The notes beneath the pieces were generated by a model that made no database searches, was not told the origin of the DNA, and saw only the letters and a list, made by a program, of their open reading frames with translations. A stretch of DNA of 64,000 nt, taken from positions 13,454,001 through 13,518,000 of the forward strand of contig JBHGNT010000002.1 of the NCBI GenBank assembly GCA_043228905.1, written 5' to 3'. The DNA comes from Azolla caroliniana (Eukaryota > Polypodiophyta). Position 1 is the stretch's first letter; every line of letters starts with the position of its first letter. This document shows positions 56,601 to 64,000 of this stretch, piece by piece. A program made the position numbers and the translations under genes.

Positions 56601-59407
56601 GATCCAGATCCTCAAATGAGAAAAATATTGCGAGAGCTACTCATCCGCAATAATGGATCTATTCGGTGGAATCGACTTGAACGTTTGGTATAGAATGGAA
56701 TGTTGTCTAAGTATATTCCCCTTGTAATGGTTTATCTGCTTGTGTGGATATTGTGCATGGGGATTATTCTTGTTCAGTCTCCATAGACAGTAGTGTCTCA
56801 TATCTAATTGATACCCCACTAAGATGTGCATGATGATTGCATACTCCAAAGTTGAAATCCATATGTCATCAAAATCTATAGCATTACTGAAAATGACGTA
56901 ATATTTAAACCTCTATGCATTTCAACATTCAGTCCACCAACATCTTTCAACGGATCACAATCATATATTCAAACATCGGATGTTTTCCAAAATAACCAAG
57001 ATGTCATAGGATGGAAAACACTAGGCACAGCTCTGAAACAAAACAAAAATTTATTCTGTATTTACACTTGTTAGGAAGATTCATTTTGGTTATTTTCAAA
57101 AAAATCTTAAATCATTAAGAAAGGTTACCCAAGGATGGCTTTGTGAGCATGTTTGTGGAACATATCTTGATGGCACACATGGATGCTGGAGTTCAATTTG
57201 ATGTTTTAGGAATATTTGAATGCTGCCTTAATGTGGGTGTGCATCTGGAACATCCGTAATATTCTTTAGATCTCTACTGTTTTTTATTTGAATCTGTTTA
57301 GTTTGTGGCAGATAATTGCCATCTCCCAAGAGAGCACATATTCATCTCTACAGTCGGCGAATGGAGATAGCTGGGCTGGGCAGGATGGGTTAGAAAGAGG
57401 CCCAGCACGCTCTTGGGGATTTTTTGATATACGGACTGTCATCTCAGCCACTTCTGATCTGTTTGAATTTATACTATCGGAGGATGGGTACAGAGTAAGG
57501 GTGTGGTTAGTTAAGGATATTGTGGAAGCATTCAACATACTTTTTGATCATGCTGTTCAAGGAAACAATGAAGACCATTATTCAAATGTGGGCGCCAAAA
57601 GAGACCAAGATGCTAGGTCACAAGAGGTAAAGTTAAATAATTCATAAGTTATGCTTTATTTGTTGATCCTTTCAGAAACTTTTGAAGATGTTCTATATGG
57701 AAGGATGTGTGTTCCTTCATATCAGGATACATCAAAATAAGAAGGTGGTTGGGGATTGAACTTATTATACTCACATGGTAAGGTAAATCAACATTCAATG
57801 CACCTATGCACCTTCTTGCTTGGTAATATAACACAACCACAAGTAATGTATGAAACCTTGATATGTCAGCAACATGGGTGCATATTGACTTTTATCTTCA
57901 GAGGGCCAGTGTACTGAATATTGAGGTCCTGGAACCCCACCCCCCTCATTGGCATCCGACATAAGGATTCAAAGGTCCATGTGAAGTTGATCTTGTAGTC
58001 ACAAGTACTTCAATAACTTTTAAGATTCCATTGGTTGCCACGTTCCTTGACCGTTCAAAATGACAATCTACATTTGATGAATGCAAAAAAGAGTTATGGA
58101 TAATTATGCTCGATGAGGTACAGAAGGGTTATACCCACTAAATATTCAAACAAATTAATTACAGACTACTTAACTACTTTAGATTGGTGGAAGAGCTTGA
58201 CTATTTCTTTCTTTTACCCAAAGGCCTATCTCTGCAAGATACAGCAATATTACTAATGATACTACTTTGAGTTCTCATCTGCGTTGGCCACCTCCTGCAT
58301 GTCTGCGTTGACCTCATTGTCATGTACATCCACAGATATCGGTACATGTGAAGTATATTTTTAAAACTCTCGTGTGAAGTTCTCAGCAAAGAAAGTTGTG
58401 GTACATGTATATTGATTATCAATTCAACATGATGACTTTATCCCCTTAGATGTTTGGAGATACTGTCCTGATACATAAGACAGGAAGGCCTACGAAGAGG
58501 GTCTTATCGAGAATGAACTTAAACACTCTGATGCTTCTATTTGATTTGAACATTGAATTCATAATCTAAATATATTCACTTACAGATTTGTTGCCGAAGT
58601 GGTAGCTATAAGAATCTCATCATTTGCTCAATTTGCATTGTGGTTCGTTTCCATTTCTTCTAGAGTATCTGTTGTGGAAAGTAGACCTAGCTTTACCACT
58701 CCAAATTGATTCAAGGTAGTGACAACAAGTTTTACATGATGAATTCTTTGTTTCTGATTTTCGTTTGACTAATAATATGCATCAGATATATTTCGAGCAG
58801 CCATGATTGAGAGGATAGAAAAAGGATTGTGAGAATGCTAAATGATAAACCCATAAATGGCCTTCTGAAAGTTGATAATTGCAGTTAATTTTGTGTAAAA
58901 ACATTTAGAACAGGCCTTGCTTGTATTATGGTGACAATGCTCTGTTCTGGCATGAATAACAGCATATGGTGGTATATTGTTGTGAAAGGAATTTATGCAT
59001 GAAAATGAACATGATAGGGTTTGGCAAATTCCTGCTATTGAACTTTGGGTGTGTTGAATTGGTTGGTTTGACTTACCTTAGAGCTGGAACTGATAACTTG
59101 ATTTGCTTAAGATATTAAACCTGTTATTTTGTCTATGATGATTTAAATTGCTCTAATGCAGAAAAATGGTTTTAGATCGAGAGTCTCCATGGGGCTTGGT
59201 GCTTTCATTAGGGCGGTAGAATCAGCACCAGAAATATGGATGGCCTTTGCAATTAGGTTTGCTACCAGACCAGAAGCACAAATTCTTGCTTGGGAGATTC
59301 TCAGATCACTGGCATGTGCTGGATACAATAGGAGTTCAAGCTTTTTCTGGATGTTTCTATCAAAAGAACTTCATGAGGTGTATGATAAGGATACAAACGC
59401 ATCCTGA
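38184..59407 (+). CDS. ABC1/ADCK (UbiB-type) atypical kinase, organelle-targeted, 14 exons
   Basis: Exons: 38184-38277, 38778-38844, 39284-39503, 39595-39636, 45190-45261, 45416-45551, 45651-45808, 45924-46011, 46107-46318, 46454-46615, 50845-50997, 56427-56687, 57312-57626, 59162-59407. All junctions are GT-AG and in phase, giving 741 aa, near the 700-800 aa of plant ABC1 kinases. The first ~31 residues ([20 protein letters not shown]) are Ser/Arg-rich without acids, like a plastid or mitochondrial transit peptide. Family marks: KxGQ across exons 4/5 (K141-Q144), Ala-rich loop [13 protein letters not shown] (198-210) replacing the Gly-rich loop, ATP-binding Lys222 in VAVK, catalytic HADPHPGN (379-386) and DFG (399-401). 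Known members affect quinone and isoprenoid lipid metabolism. The C-terminal half (RWNRLERL, then a variable tail) recalls the Arabidopsis ABC1K11/12 type from memory; unverified. Exons 1-3 are the least certain. Confidence 0.88.
40480..40810 (-). pseudogene. Copia I reverse transcriptase fragment
   Basis: A 118-aa frame with [40 protein letters not shown] and [12 protein letters not shown]. It ends before the YVDD active site. Upstream in the element (40810-41000) the RT N terminus continues with stops ([16 protein letters not shown]-like). Confidence 0.8.
41095..41487 (-). repeat. 197-bp tandem duplication inside Copia I
   Basis: The segment starting GTGAATTATGTGTTCTTTTC at 41095 recurs at 41292 with only one or two differences. 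It encodes the Pro/Ser-rich linker between integrase and RT ([20 protein letters not shown]). The two copies are nearly identical, so the duplication is much younger than the element. Confidence 0.88.
41555..42271 (-). pseudogene. Copia I integrase
   Basis: One frame runs from 42271 to 41555 with a single TGA near 42075. It contains [20 protein letters not shown] (first Asp), KSDNGGEF (second Asp, after the stop), [15 protein letters not shown] (Glu) and the C-terminal [14 protein letters not shown] and KCKFLGYN. The triad is complete; one stop disables it. Confidence 0.82.
42449..43860 (-). pseudogene. Copia I gag and protease, knuckle shortened
   Basis: The open frame 43582-42449 continues upstream in the same frame to about 43860 ([20 protein letters not shown]) with one stop. 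The gag domain is followed by the knuckle, which reads [10 protein letters not shown]: the middle residues including the His are deleted. The protease follows: [15 protein letters not shown], then [15 protein letters not shown]. The frame runs into the pre-integrase part. Confidence 0.82.
44111..44122 (-). other. Primer-binding site of Copia I
   Basis: The minus strand reads TGGTATCAGAGC, the exact Copia consensus complementary to initiator tRNA-Met, directly adjacent to the LTR end. Confidence 0.9.
44123..44570 (-). repeat. 5' LTR of Copia I (448 bp)
   Basis: On the minus strand it starts TGTTGGAGGGTGG at 44570 and ends TTTCTCACA at 44123, next to the primer site. It is followed on the right by a TA microsatellite. 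Confidence 0.85.
44574..44617. repeat. (TA)n microsatellite
   Basis: About 20 TA units, starting four bases right of the Copia I LTR. Confidence 0.9.
44695..44964 (-). pseudogene. Possible Copia integrase-tail scrap in intron 4
   Basis: The 89-aa minus-strand frame has [20 protein letters not shown], which resembles the KCIFLGY...KGYR part of Copia integrase C termini. No flanking Copia sequence supports it, so it could be chance. Confidence 0.3.
47036..47224 (+). repeat. 5' LTR of Copia J (189 bp)
   Basis: It starts TGTTGAGAATG and ends TTTTTCA(ATT), before the primer site TGGTATCAAAGCC at 47228-47240. It carries a TATA-like GCCTTTATAAAGAGG near 47110-47124. It is about 15 bp longer than the 3' copy because of a stretch near 47047-47066. 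Confidence 0.85.
47228..47240 (+). other. Primer-binding site of Copia J
   Basis: TGGTATCAAAGCC, one base away from the Copia consensus complementary to initiator tRNA-Met. Confidence 0.85.
47629..48033 (+). pseudogene. Copia J gag N-terminal half
   Basis: The frame starts at the ATG at 47629 ([14 protein letters not shown]), has an in-frame TGA near 47671, and continues with [40 protein letters not shown] and [20 protein letters not shown]. It is a UBN2-type gag that ends where capsid should continue; knuckle and protease are gone. Confidence 0.8.
48088..48300 (+). repeat. LTR-like insert inside Copia J
   Basis: After AAGTGGGAGG, a purine run like a polypurine tract, comes TGTTAGGTGTAAAGGCCCGT and about 200 bp of AT-rich DNA ending near a poly-T run and TCTCGTCTCTACTACAG. 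It looks like the end of another Copia with its LTR joined into this element. Boundaries are uncertain. Confidence 0.35.
48310..49560 (+). pseudogene. Copia J reverse transcriptase and RNase H
   Basis: The RT starts at [20 protein letters not shown] (about 48370) and loses frame near 48545. YVDD survives as VYVDDIIIR near 48645-48675. The frame 48702-49229 continues with [30 protein letters not shown] and [18 protein letters not shown]. After a TAG at 49227-49229 comes the RNase H end ([26 protein letters not shown]). It ends 12 bp before the LTR with the purine run GAGGGAGAG. Confidence 0.85.
49561..49737 (+). repeat. 3' LTR of Copia J
   Basis: TGTTGAGAATG starts directly after the polypurine tract GAGGGAGAG. 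The end is TTTTTCAATT followed by ACATT. It differs from the 5' LTR by several substitutions and one ~15-bp gap. Confidence 0.85.
51158..51375 (-). repeat. 3' LTR of Copia K (218 bp)
   Basis: It runs from TGAAGGCAGC at 51158 to TTCCCAACA at 51375, flanked outside by TAAAG and inside by the polypurine tract. It contains a GA microsatellite. Confidence 0.92.
51471..52701 (-). pseudogene. Copia K reverse transcriptase and RNase H
   Basis: RT frame 52701-52249: [34 protein letters not shown] and the active site [10 protein letters not shown] stop near 52247 separates it from 52194-51709, which covers the RT end ([20 protein letters not shown]) and the start of RNase H ([31 protein letters not shown]). 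A shift leads to 51899-51471 ([39 protein letters not shown]). Confidence 0.88.
52809..54014 (-). pseudogene. Copia K integrase and linker
   Basis: The frame 54014-53796 has [20 protein letters not shown] and [10 protein letters not shown] (second Asp). A frameshift near 53850 gives 53881-52982 with [19 protein letters not shown] (Glu), [20 protein letters not shown] and [19 protein letters not shown]. The acidic linker continues in 53141-52809 into the RT N terminus ([20 protein letters not shown]). Confidence 0.85.
54056..55535 (-). pseudogene. Copia K gag, zinc knuckle, protease and pre-integrase
   Basis: Gag starts at the ATG at 55535 ([20 protein letters not shown]), about 80 bp after the primer site, and loses frame near 55134. 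The frame 55018-54056 has the intact knuckle [14 protein letters not shown], the protease [37 protein letters not shown] and the pre-integrase [18 protein letters not shown] with CDHC. Confidence 0.87.
55615..55626 (-). other. Primer-binding site of Copia K
   Basis: The minus strand reads TGGTATCAGAGC, exact Copia consensus, three bases inside the 5' LTR. Confidence 0.92.
55630..55848 (-). repeat. 5' LTR of Copia K (219 bp)
   Basis: It runs from TGAAGGCAGC at 55630 to TTCCCAACA at 55848, followed by the target duplication TAAAG. Confidence 0.92.
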
Positions 59408-60200
59408 TCTTCAAGGGAAAAATAAAAATTTGATGGTTGGCAGCAATAATCAGCATTTTCAGCTTTCTGTAATTATTTTACTTCTTGCCCCAGTGAATGA
59501 ATAAGCATTAAAATTCAAGATTAAAATTTTGTAGATTACAATATATACAATATTAGAGATGTAATTTCTATAGTTGAATGGAAAATATTAATACATGCAA
59601 AACATTTTTGTGCACAATTTTCTCCATATTTTTTTTGGATTTTTTTTTTCTCCATATTTGTTTAAATAATACATATTAACATGGAATCTGAAATGAGTGT
59701 GGAAATTCATCAAGGATGTAGAAAATCAGGTATTCTTTTACACATCAAGAATTTTGTGTGATGAGGGAGAGAACAAGAATCTAAGAAGGGAAGTTATATA
59801 TGTTTGAAGAACATTGAGAATATAAACTCTGATTCTTCTGTTTGTAGAAAATGATAAAAAATGTATACAAGGCTGAATAAATAAGAAATACTATGTGAAG
59901 ACTTGTGCAACTGTGTTAGAAGTATAAGTGATCTATGGTCTTTGAGTAACCGTTTAGTTTTTTTTTCAGTACAGCGTTAATATGATTGTTTTTATTAGGA
60001 TCCAGTTGTTACTTTTGTTACATTAAAAAAAACCAAAAGAATAAAATCAAATAATGCGAGGTAACTAGAAATATGAATTTAGATGAATCATGTTGAGAAA
60101 TGTTTCCAAAGGTATAGCAAAATTGACATTTTTGTGTAATTTGCATTTATCTTGATAAATAATTATGTGATTATTTCTAGGATTTAGTGTGAAATTGTTC
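59408..60200 (+). other. 3' UTR of the kinase gene and AT-rich intergenic DNA
   Basis: AATAAA at 59421-59426, 14 bases after the stop codon, and further AATAA words near 59500 could be polyadenylation signals. Beyond about 59640 the sequence is AT-rich without recognisable genes. Confidence 0.5.
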
Positions 60201-60219
60201 TAGTGTGTGATCACTGTAA

Positions 60220-60655
60220 TGTAAGCGTATGATAAGGAGAAAAGAATGATAGATGAATAGAAAGGAGAGAGAGAATGAAGGGTGTCGATCCACTCGACCA
60301 CCCTCGAGTGAAGGGATCGATACAGAATCAAGTCTCGATCGGAGTCCCATACCATTGCTGTGGCGTCGAGTCGTACCTTGTATTGGCGCACTCGCTACAA
60401 GAGTTGAACCACCACGAAACAAAGTCTCGGCGTAGTCAAAAGATGATAAAATGAGGGTAGCTATCCTCTTATTTATAGCGATACCCAAGGCCCCTATGTA
60501 AGTTCACACTTGGTCTAATGGGTTGTCTCAATCCTGAGGATTAAAAGTAATCCTCCCCTTCTTTACACTCTTGTTTAACCCTTACACTTATCCACGTGTA
60601 TAGAATACTATGGTAAATTCTTATCATGGGATATTATACGGTCATGCATGTAACT
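60220..60655 (-). repeat. Chromovirus LTR, left arm of an inverted pair
   Basis: Reverse complement of the LTR at 61277-61711, about the same length and ending at the same base, so the two arms match over nearly their whole length. A minus-strand TATA box (TATAAATAAGAGG) lies near 60478-60465. Next to it, 60656-60785 is the matching 3' internal sequence (purine run, chromodomain end) in reverse. Confidence 0.85.
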
Positions 60656-60785
60656 TACTCCCCTCTTTAAAACATTGCACTCTTGCAATGGAAAGTTAAG
60701 GAAGTTAGTTTTGAGAGTATTTTCGTGTTCCCATGTGGCATCTTTTATTGATTTATCCATCCATTTTATTGTAAATTCCCATGTA

Positions 60786-61273
60786 TACCATATGGGTTGT
60801 GGTTGATAGACTAACTAAAAGGGCCAAATTTATTGGTACTAAAACCACGGTAACAACTTCTGAATTGGCTTACCAATTTGTTGACGAGTTATTTCATTTT
60901 TATGCGTTACTGATGGATATAGTGAGTGATTGAGATCCAAAGTTTACTAGTGACTTCTGGACACAAGTCTTTAAGAAGTTAGAAACTACATTGAGCATGA
61001 GCTCCACGGATCATCCTCAATCCGATGGACAGACAGAACAAGTAAATCAAATTATTGAGGACATGCTTCAAGCATACGTTGGTACAAAACCAACAAAATA
61101 ATTCTCAATGTTAAAACAAAAAAATTACGTACTAAAGAAATCCGAGAATTTAAAATAAAATGGACGGATAAATCAATAAAAGATGCCACATTGGAACGTG
61201 AAAATACTCTCAGAACTAACTTCCCTAACTTTCCATTGCAAGAGTGCAATGTTTTAAAGAGGGGGGGGGGGGA
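60786..61273 (+). pseudogene. Chromovirus integrase end and chromodomain scrap
   Basis: The plus strand reads VVDRLTKRAKFIGTKTTVTT, FYALLMDIVSD, a stop, DPKFTSDFW, STDHPQSDGQTEQVNQIIED, then jumps to KWTDKSIKDATLE and LRTNFPNFPLQE, the end of a chromodomain. The catalytic Asp and Glu of the core are visible. It ends in a 12-G polypurine tract (61261-61272) directly before the right LTR. Confidence 0.82.
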
Positions 61274-61276
61274 GTA

Positions 61277-61711
61277 TGTTACGCATGAACGTATAATATC
61301 CCGTGATGAGAATTTACTGTAGTATTCTATACACGTGGATAAGTGTGAGGGTTAAATGAGAGTGTAAAGAAGGGGAGGATTACTTTTAATCCTCGGGATT
61401 GAGACAACCCATTAGACCAAGTGTGAACTTGCCTGGGGGCCTTGGGTATTGCTATAAATAAGAGGCCTAGCTACCCTCATTTCATCATCTTTTGACTATG
61501 TTGAGGCTCTGTTTCGTGGTGGTTGAACTCTTGTAGCGAGCGCGCCAGCACCAGGTACGACTCGACGCCATGATGGTGGTATGGGATGCCGATCGAGGCT
61601 CGAGTTCGTCTCGATCCCTTCGCATGGGGGTGGTCGGGTGGATCGACACCCTTCTTTCTCTCTCTCCTTGCTATCTATCTATCATTCTTTTCTCCTTATC
61701 ATACACTTACA
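61277..61711 (+). repeat. Chromovirus LTR, right arm of an inverted pair
   Basis: It starts TGTTACGCATG after the purine tract and ends near CACTTACA. TATA box CTATAAATAAGAGGCC near 61453-61468. Its family also includes the LTR of Gypsy H. Confidence 0.85.
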
Positions 61712-61879
61712 TTAGATCAGGATTCCTCCATTACACTGGTTTTTGTCATGAAAGAAATAATGATTGGACATACATCTGAAGTGTATGTGAACATCAAAGA
61801 GTTAGTTTACATTAATAACTCAGTTTGTGTGCAACTTACCAAATTTGGAGACATGTAGAGGCTAGCTCATGGCAGAGAA

Positions 61880-62845
61880 ATGGTTAATGTGCTAGACATT
61901 AATAGGATTTTAGAAACTAGAAGTCAAGAAATTGGAAAGTGATGGTCGTGTGCCTAGTCTTGCTTAATGTCCTTGAGGAAAAAGTATGTGCAACAAGGAA
62001 GGTCTATCTTCCATATTCATAAATGTGTCATGGGTTTATGTCAAGATTGTGGCCCTACTAGATTTAGGTGGTGTCCAAATGAATTGAGTAGTGAAATATT
62101 GATCTCTGTGAAGTTATTTGAGTCAGTGAACACCAATTTTGAAGGAAAGGTGTGTAAAAGAAAGGATCTAGTTTGGAAGATGCTTAAACCAAGGGATTTG
62201 GTGTCTCTGTTTGTAGTATCTCTAGGAAAGTTCATTAAACACAACTTCATTTATTCATGGCAGGCCCATCAGTTTAAGACTTGCATATCTGATTTCCCAA
62301 ATGATGTAGTAGTCTCAATAGTAGATTTCGTAGAGAATTATACTTTCAAGCAGTAGAATGAAATTCAATCTATGCATTGGTGTTCAGTTTAGGTAACCAT
62401 TTTTGTGCACATAACATATTTTCGAGTTTCAGGTGATGTTAAAAAAGTAATTCATTTCTTTATTTCTGATGATAAGAAGCATGATACCTTGTTCGTCCAA
62501 CATTGTTTTAAGTTACATTGGCAGTGGTTATTAGCTCAACGTTTGGAGCTTACTCAACATTGGGTTTGGTCTGACGAAGCTGCGCCACAATTCAAGGCTC
62601 GACGTCCATTTTATTTTGTGGGGAGGTATCCTGCTATAACAAGTTTGGAGATGAGATGGAAATTTTTTGGGTCTAGCCATGGTAAAGGTGAACATGATGG
62701 TGCAGGGGTTGTTATAAAGCGGGCACTTACCCATGAACAACTAAAGACAGATGGTGTGCACATGAATTGTGCATCACATGTAGTTGAATTTTTAAGAACA
62801 AATATGTCAACGAGTGCAACAAGTGTTTATTCCTCGCAAGTCTGA
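61880..62845 (+). pseudogene. Transposon-derived protein with WSD...QFK...HGKGEHDGAG motif
   Basis: A single frame (61967 to 62845) is interrupted by two amber codons near 62354-62356 and 62390. Ordered landmarks: HKCVMGLCQDCG, KPRDLVSLFVVSL, VVSIVDFVENYTFKQ, NEIQSMHW after the first stop, VIHFFISDDKKHDTLFVQHC, HWVWSDEAAPQFKARRPFYF and FFGSSHGKGEHDGAGVVIKR. I remember this pattern from repeat-associated proteins of plants and animals, with conserved Asp in DFVENY, SDD and WSD and the HGKGxHDG block suggesting a nuclease/transposase fold. I cannot name the superfamily. The upstream boundary near 61880 is approximate. Confidence 0.6.
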
Positions 62846-62899
62846 GATATCAAACGTGAATTTTGGGAAGTGAAGATAGATGAAGTAAATAGGGAGAAG

Positions 62900-64000
62900 A
62901 CCTAGGAGTGCCAAGGAATTCCCAAATTGCGATCTTTGCATGTTGTTCGCGGTTATTCCAGGTTGAGTATAACTTGTTAAATCGGCAAGCACCACCGGTT
63001 TGGCAAATTGAACCACGAAGAAACCGGGATGAAGAAGAAGAACGCTGGCGGCGAGAGGAGTGCTATCGGCCAGCACAAGATGTCCGGTACAACGATCGAA
63101 GAGACACTTATGACCGGTATGACATACAGGATAGATACTGAGACTATAATGGACGGTACGAGAGATACAACCAGGATCACTCCCCTGGTTGCAACCAACG
63201 ACGGGACGACTATGGCAAGTATGACGACCAGCCCCATCAAGGTTACCGAAACAAAAAGAATTTCAACAAGAAACGTCATTTGAACAAAAAGGGGGGTCAT
63301 CCACGGGAACCGGAAAAGGGCGCTCCAAGCAGCCAACTGGACCAAAACTAAGCACTTACCACAGGACCTCAACTGGGGGCGGGCGCAAACGCCGAATGCA
63401 GCAACACCCGGAAGGCGTATTGCTATTATTGCCGACAGGAAGGTCACTATAGTAACCAATGTCCGACGAAGAGCTACGACAAGCGACCAACAATGAACAT
63501 GGTAGATGCGGAAGTCGCGGACTTACAACAAGTCACTACAAGATCAAAAGGCAAAACCACGGAGTGGGAAACTCAAGAAGCTATCCGGAAGCAGGCAACC
63601 AAATGGGTGAAGAAGGCAAACGAGCGGAATGTAGTAGAGCTCGAACAACAAAAGCAGAATGCCGAAGAGCTCACCGGCCTGGGGCAGCCCAAAAACCCAA
63701 CATGGCAGGCGTTACAAGAATGCCAAATAATGCTGCCGTTAGGCCGGCTATTGCAACTGGTACCATGCTTCACGGAAGGACTAAAGACAGGAAGGACGAC
63801 AGCCGACACGCCACCGGCTCCCGCATTCTTTTCAAATCTGGAGGAAGGACCGACAGTGGTAGACATGAGCAGTCTGGCCATCACAGCCATCGTGAAAGGA
63901 AAAGAGCTACCTGGCACGATTATCGATGGAGGATCTGATGTGAACGTGATCAGCCTCCGAAGGTGTAACACTCTAGGAATCCATGATTGGGAACCATGCC
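62900..64000 (+). pseudogene. Tat-type Gypsy L, gag and protease, 5' truncated, runs off window
   Basis: One frame spans the region with only two stops (63139-63141 TGA and a TAA near 63350). It starts abruptly with VEYNLLNRQAPPVWQI, matching the CEYNLLNKTTAQIRQI part of Gypsy G gag. An Arg/Asp/Tyr-rich low-complexity tract follows. The zinc knuckle CYYCRQEGHYSNQC is at about 63424-63465, then VTTRSKGKTTEWETQEAI as in Gypsy G, and the protease signature TIIDGGSDVNVISL at about 63918-63957. No LTR is seen. The frame favours G/C in third positions, unlike the neighbouring DNA. Confidence 0.82.

Noticed and set aside
60253-60435. Small open frames inside the inverted LTRs (also 61570-61858)
   Set aside because: They lie within LTR sequence and differ between the two arms; no gene.
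1-64000. CRISPR arrays, bacterial operons, riboswitches
   Set aside because: None are present; the direct repeats are minisatellites or LTRs, and the gene structure is plant nuclear.

Overview
This window is nuclear DNA from a land plant, most likely a seed plant, although the species cannot be told from the sequence. It holds one clear host gene with GT-AG introns, a second intron-bearing gene of unknown function, and many nested LTR retrotransposons of the Copia and Gypsy superfamilies. There is no bacterial-style operon, CRISPR array or rRNA.

Layout. 1-2152 is the 3' end of a Copia element (reverse transcriptase, RNase H, 3' LTR). 2153-4870 is a non-retroviral unit with clusters of the palindrome AGCTAATTAGCT at both ends; inside it, on the minus strand, I can assemble a five-exon gene (4639 to 2527, 417 aa) with a basic N terminus, a Gln-rich helical part and a Cys/His-rich C terminus. 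4875-6085 is a broken minus-strand Copia gag-protease, head to head with a degenerate plus-strand Copia (6075-10090). A structurally complete minus-strand Copia (10113-16600, both LTRs, 5-bp target duplication CTTCT) sits inside a minus-strand chromovirus-like Gypsy (about 10081-10112 plus 16601-21164). 21165-22587 holds minisatellites and tRNA-like segments. 22588-25280 is a minus-strand Copia 3' half. 25281-32040 is a plus-strand Tat-type Gypsy with an extra ORF after pol. 32047-34915 is a minus-strand chromovirus 3' half with a chromodomain.

38184-59407 is the host gene, a 14-exon ABC1/ADCK/UbiB-type atypical kinase of 741 aa with a putative organelle-targeting N terminus. All exons join in frame at GT-AG sites. 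Its three largest introns (4, 10 and 11) each carry a Copia element: a 5' half (40480-44570), a deletion derivative with LTRs (47036-49737) and a complete copy (51158-55848, target duplication TAAAG).

60220-61711 is a pair of inverted chromovirus LTRs facing a short integrase/chromodomain remnant. 61880-62845 is a transposon-derived protein remnant read in one frame through two amber codons. 62900-64000 is the gag-protease part of a second Tat-type Gypsy that runs off the right edge.

The retroelement genes are almost all pseudogenes. The ABC1-type kinase is the only gene I am confident is a functional host gene.
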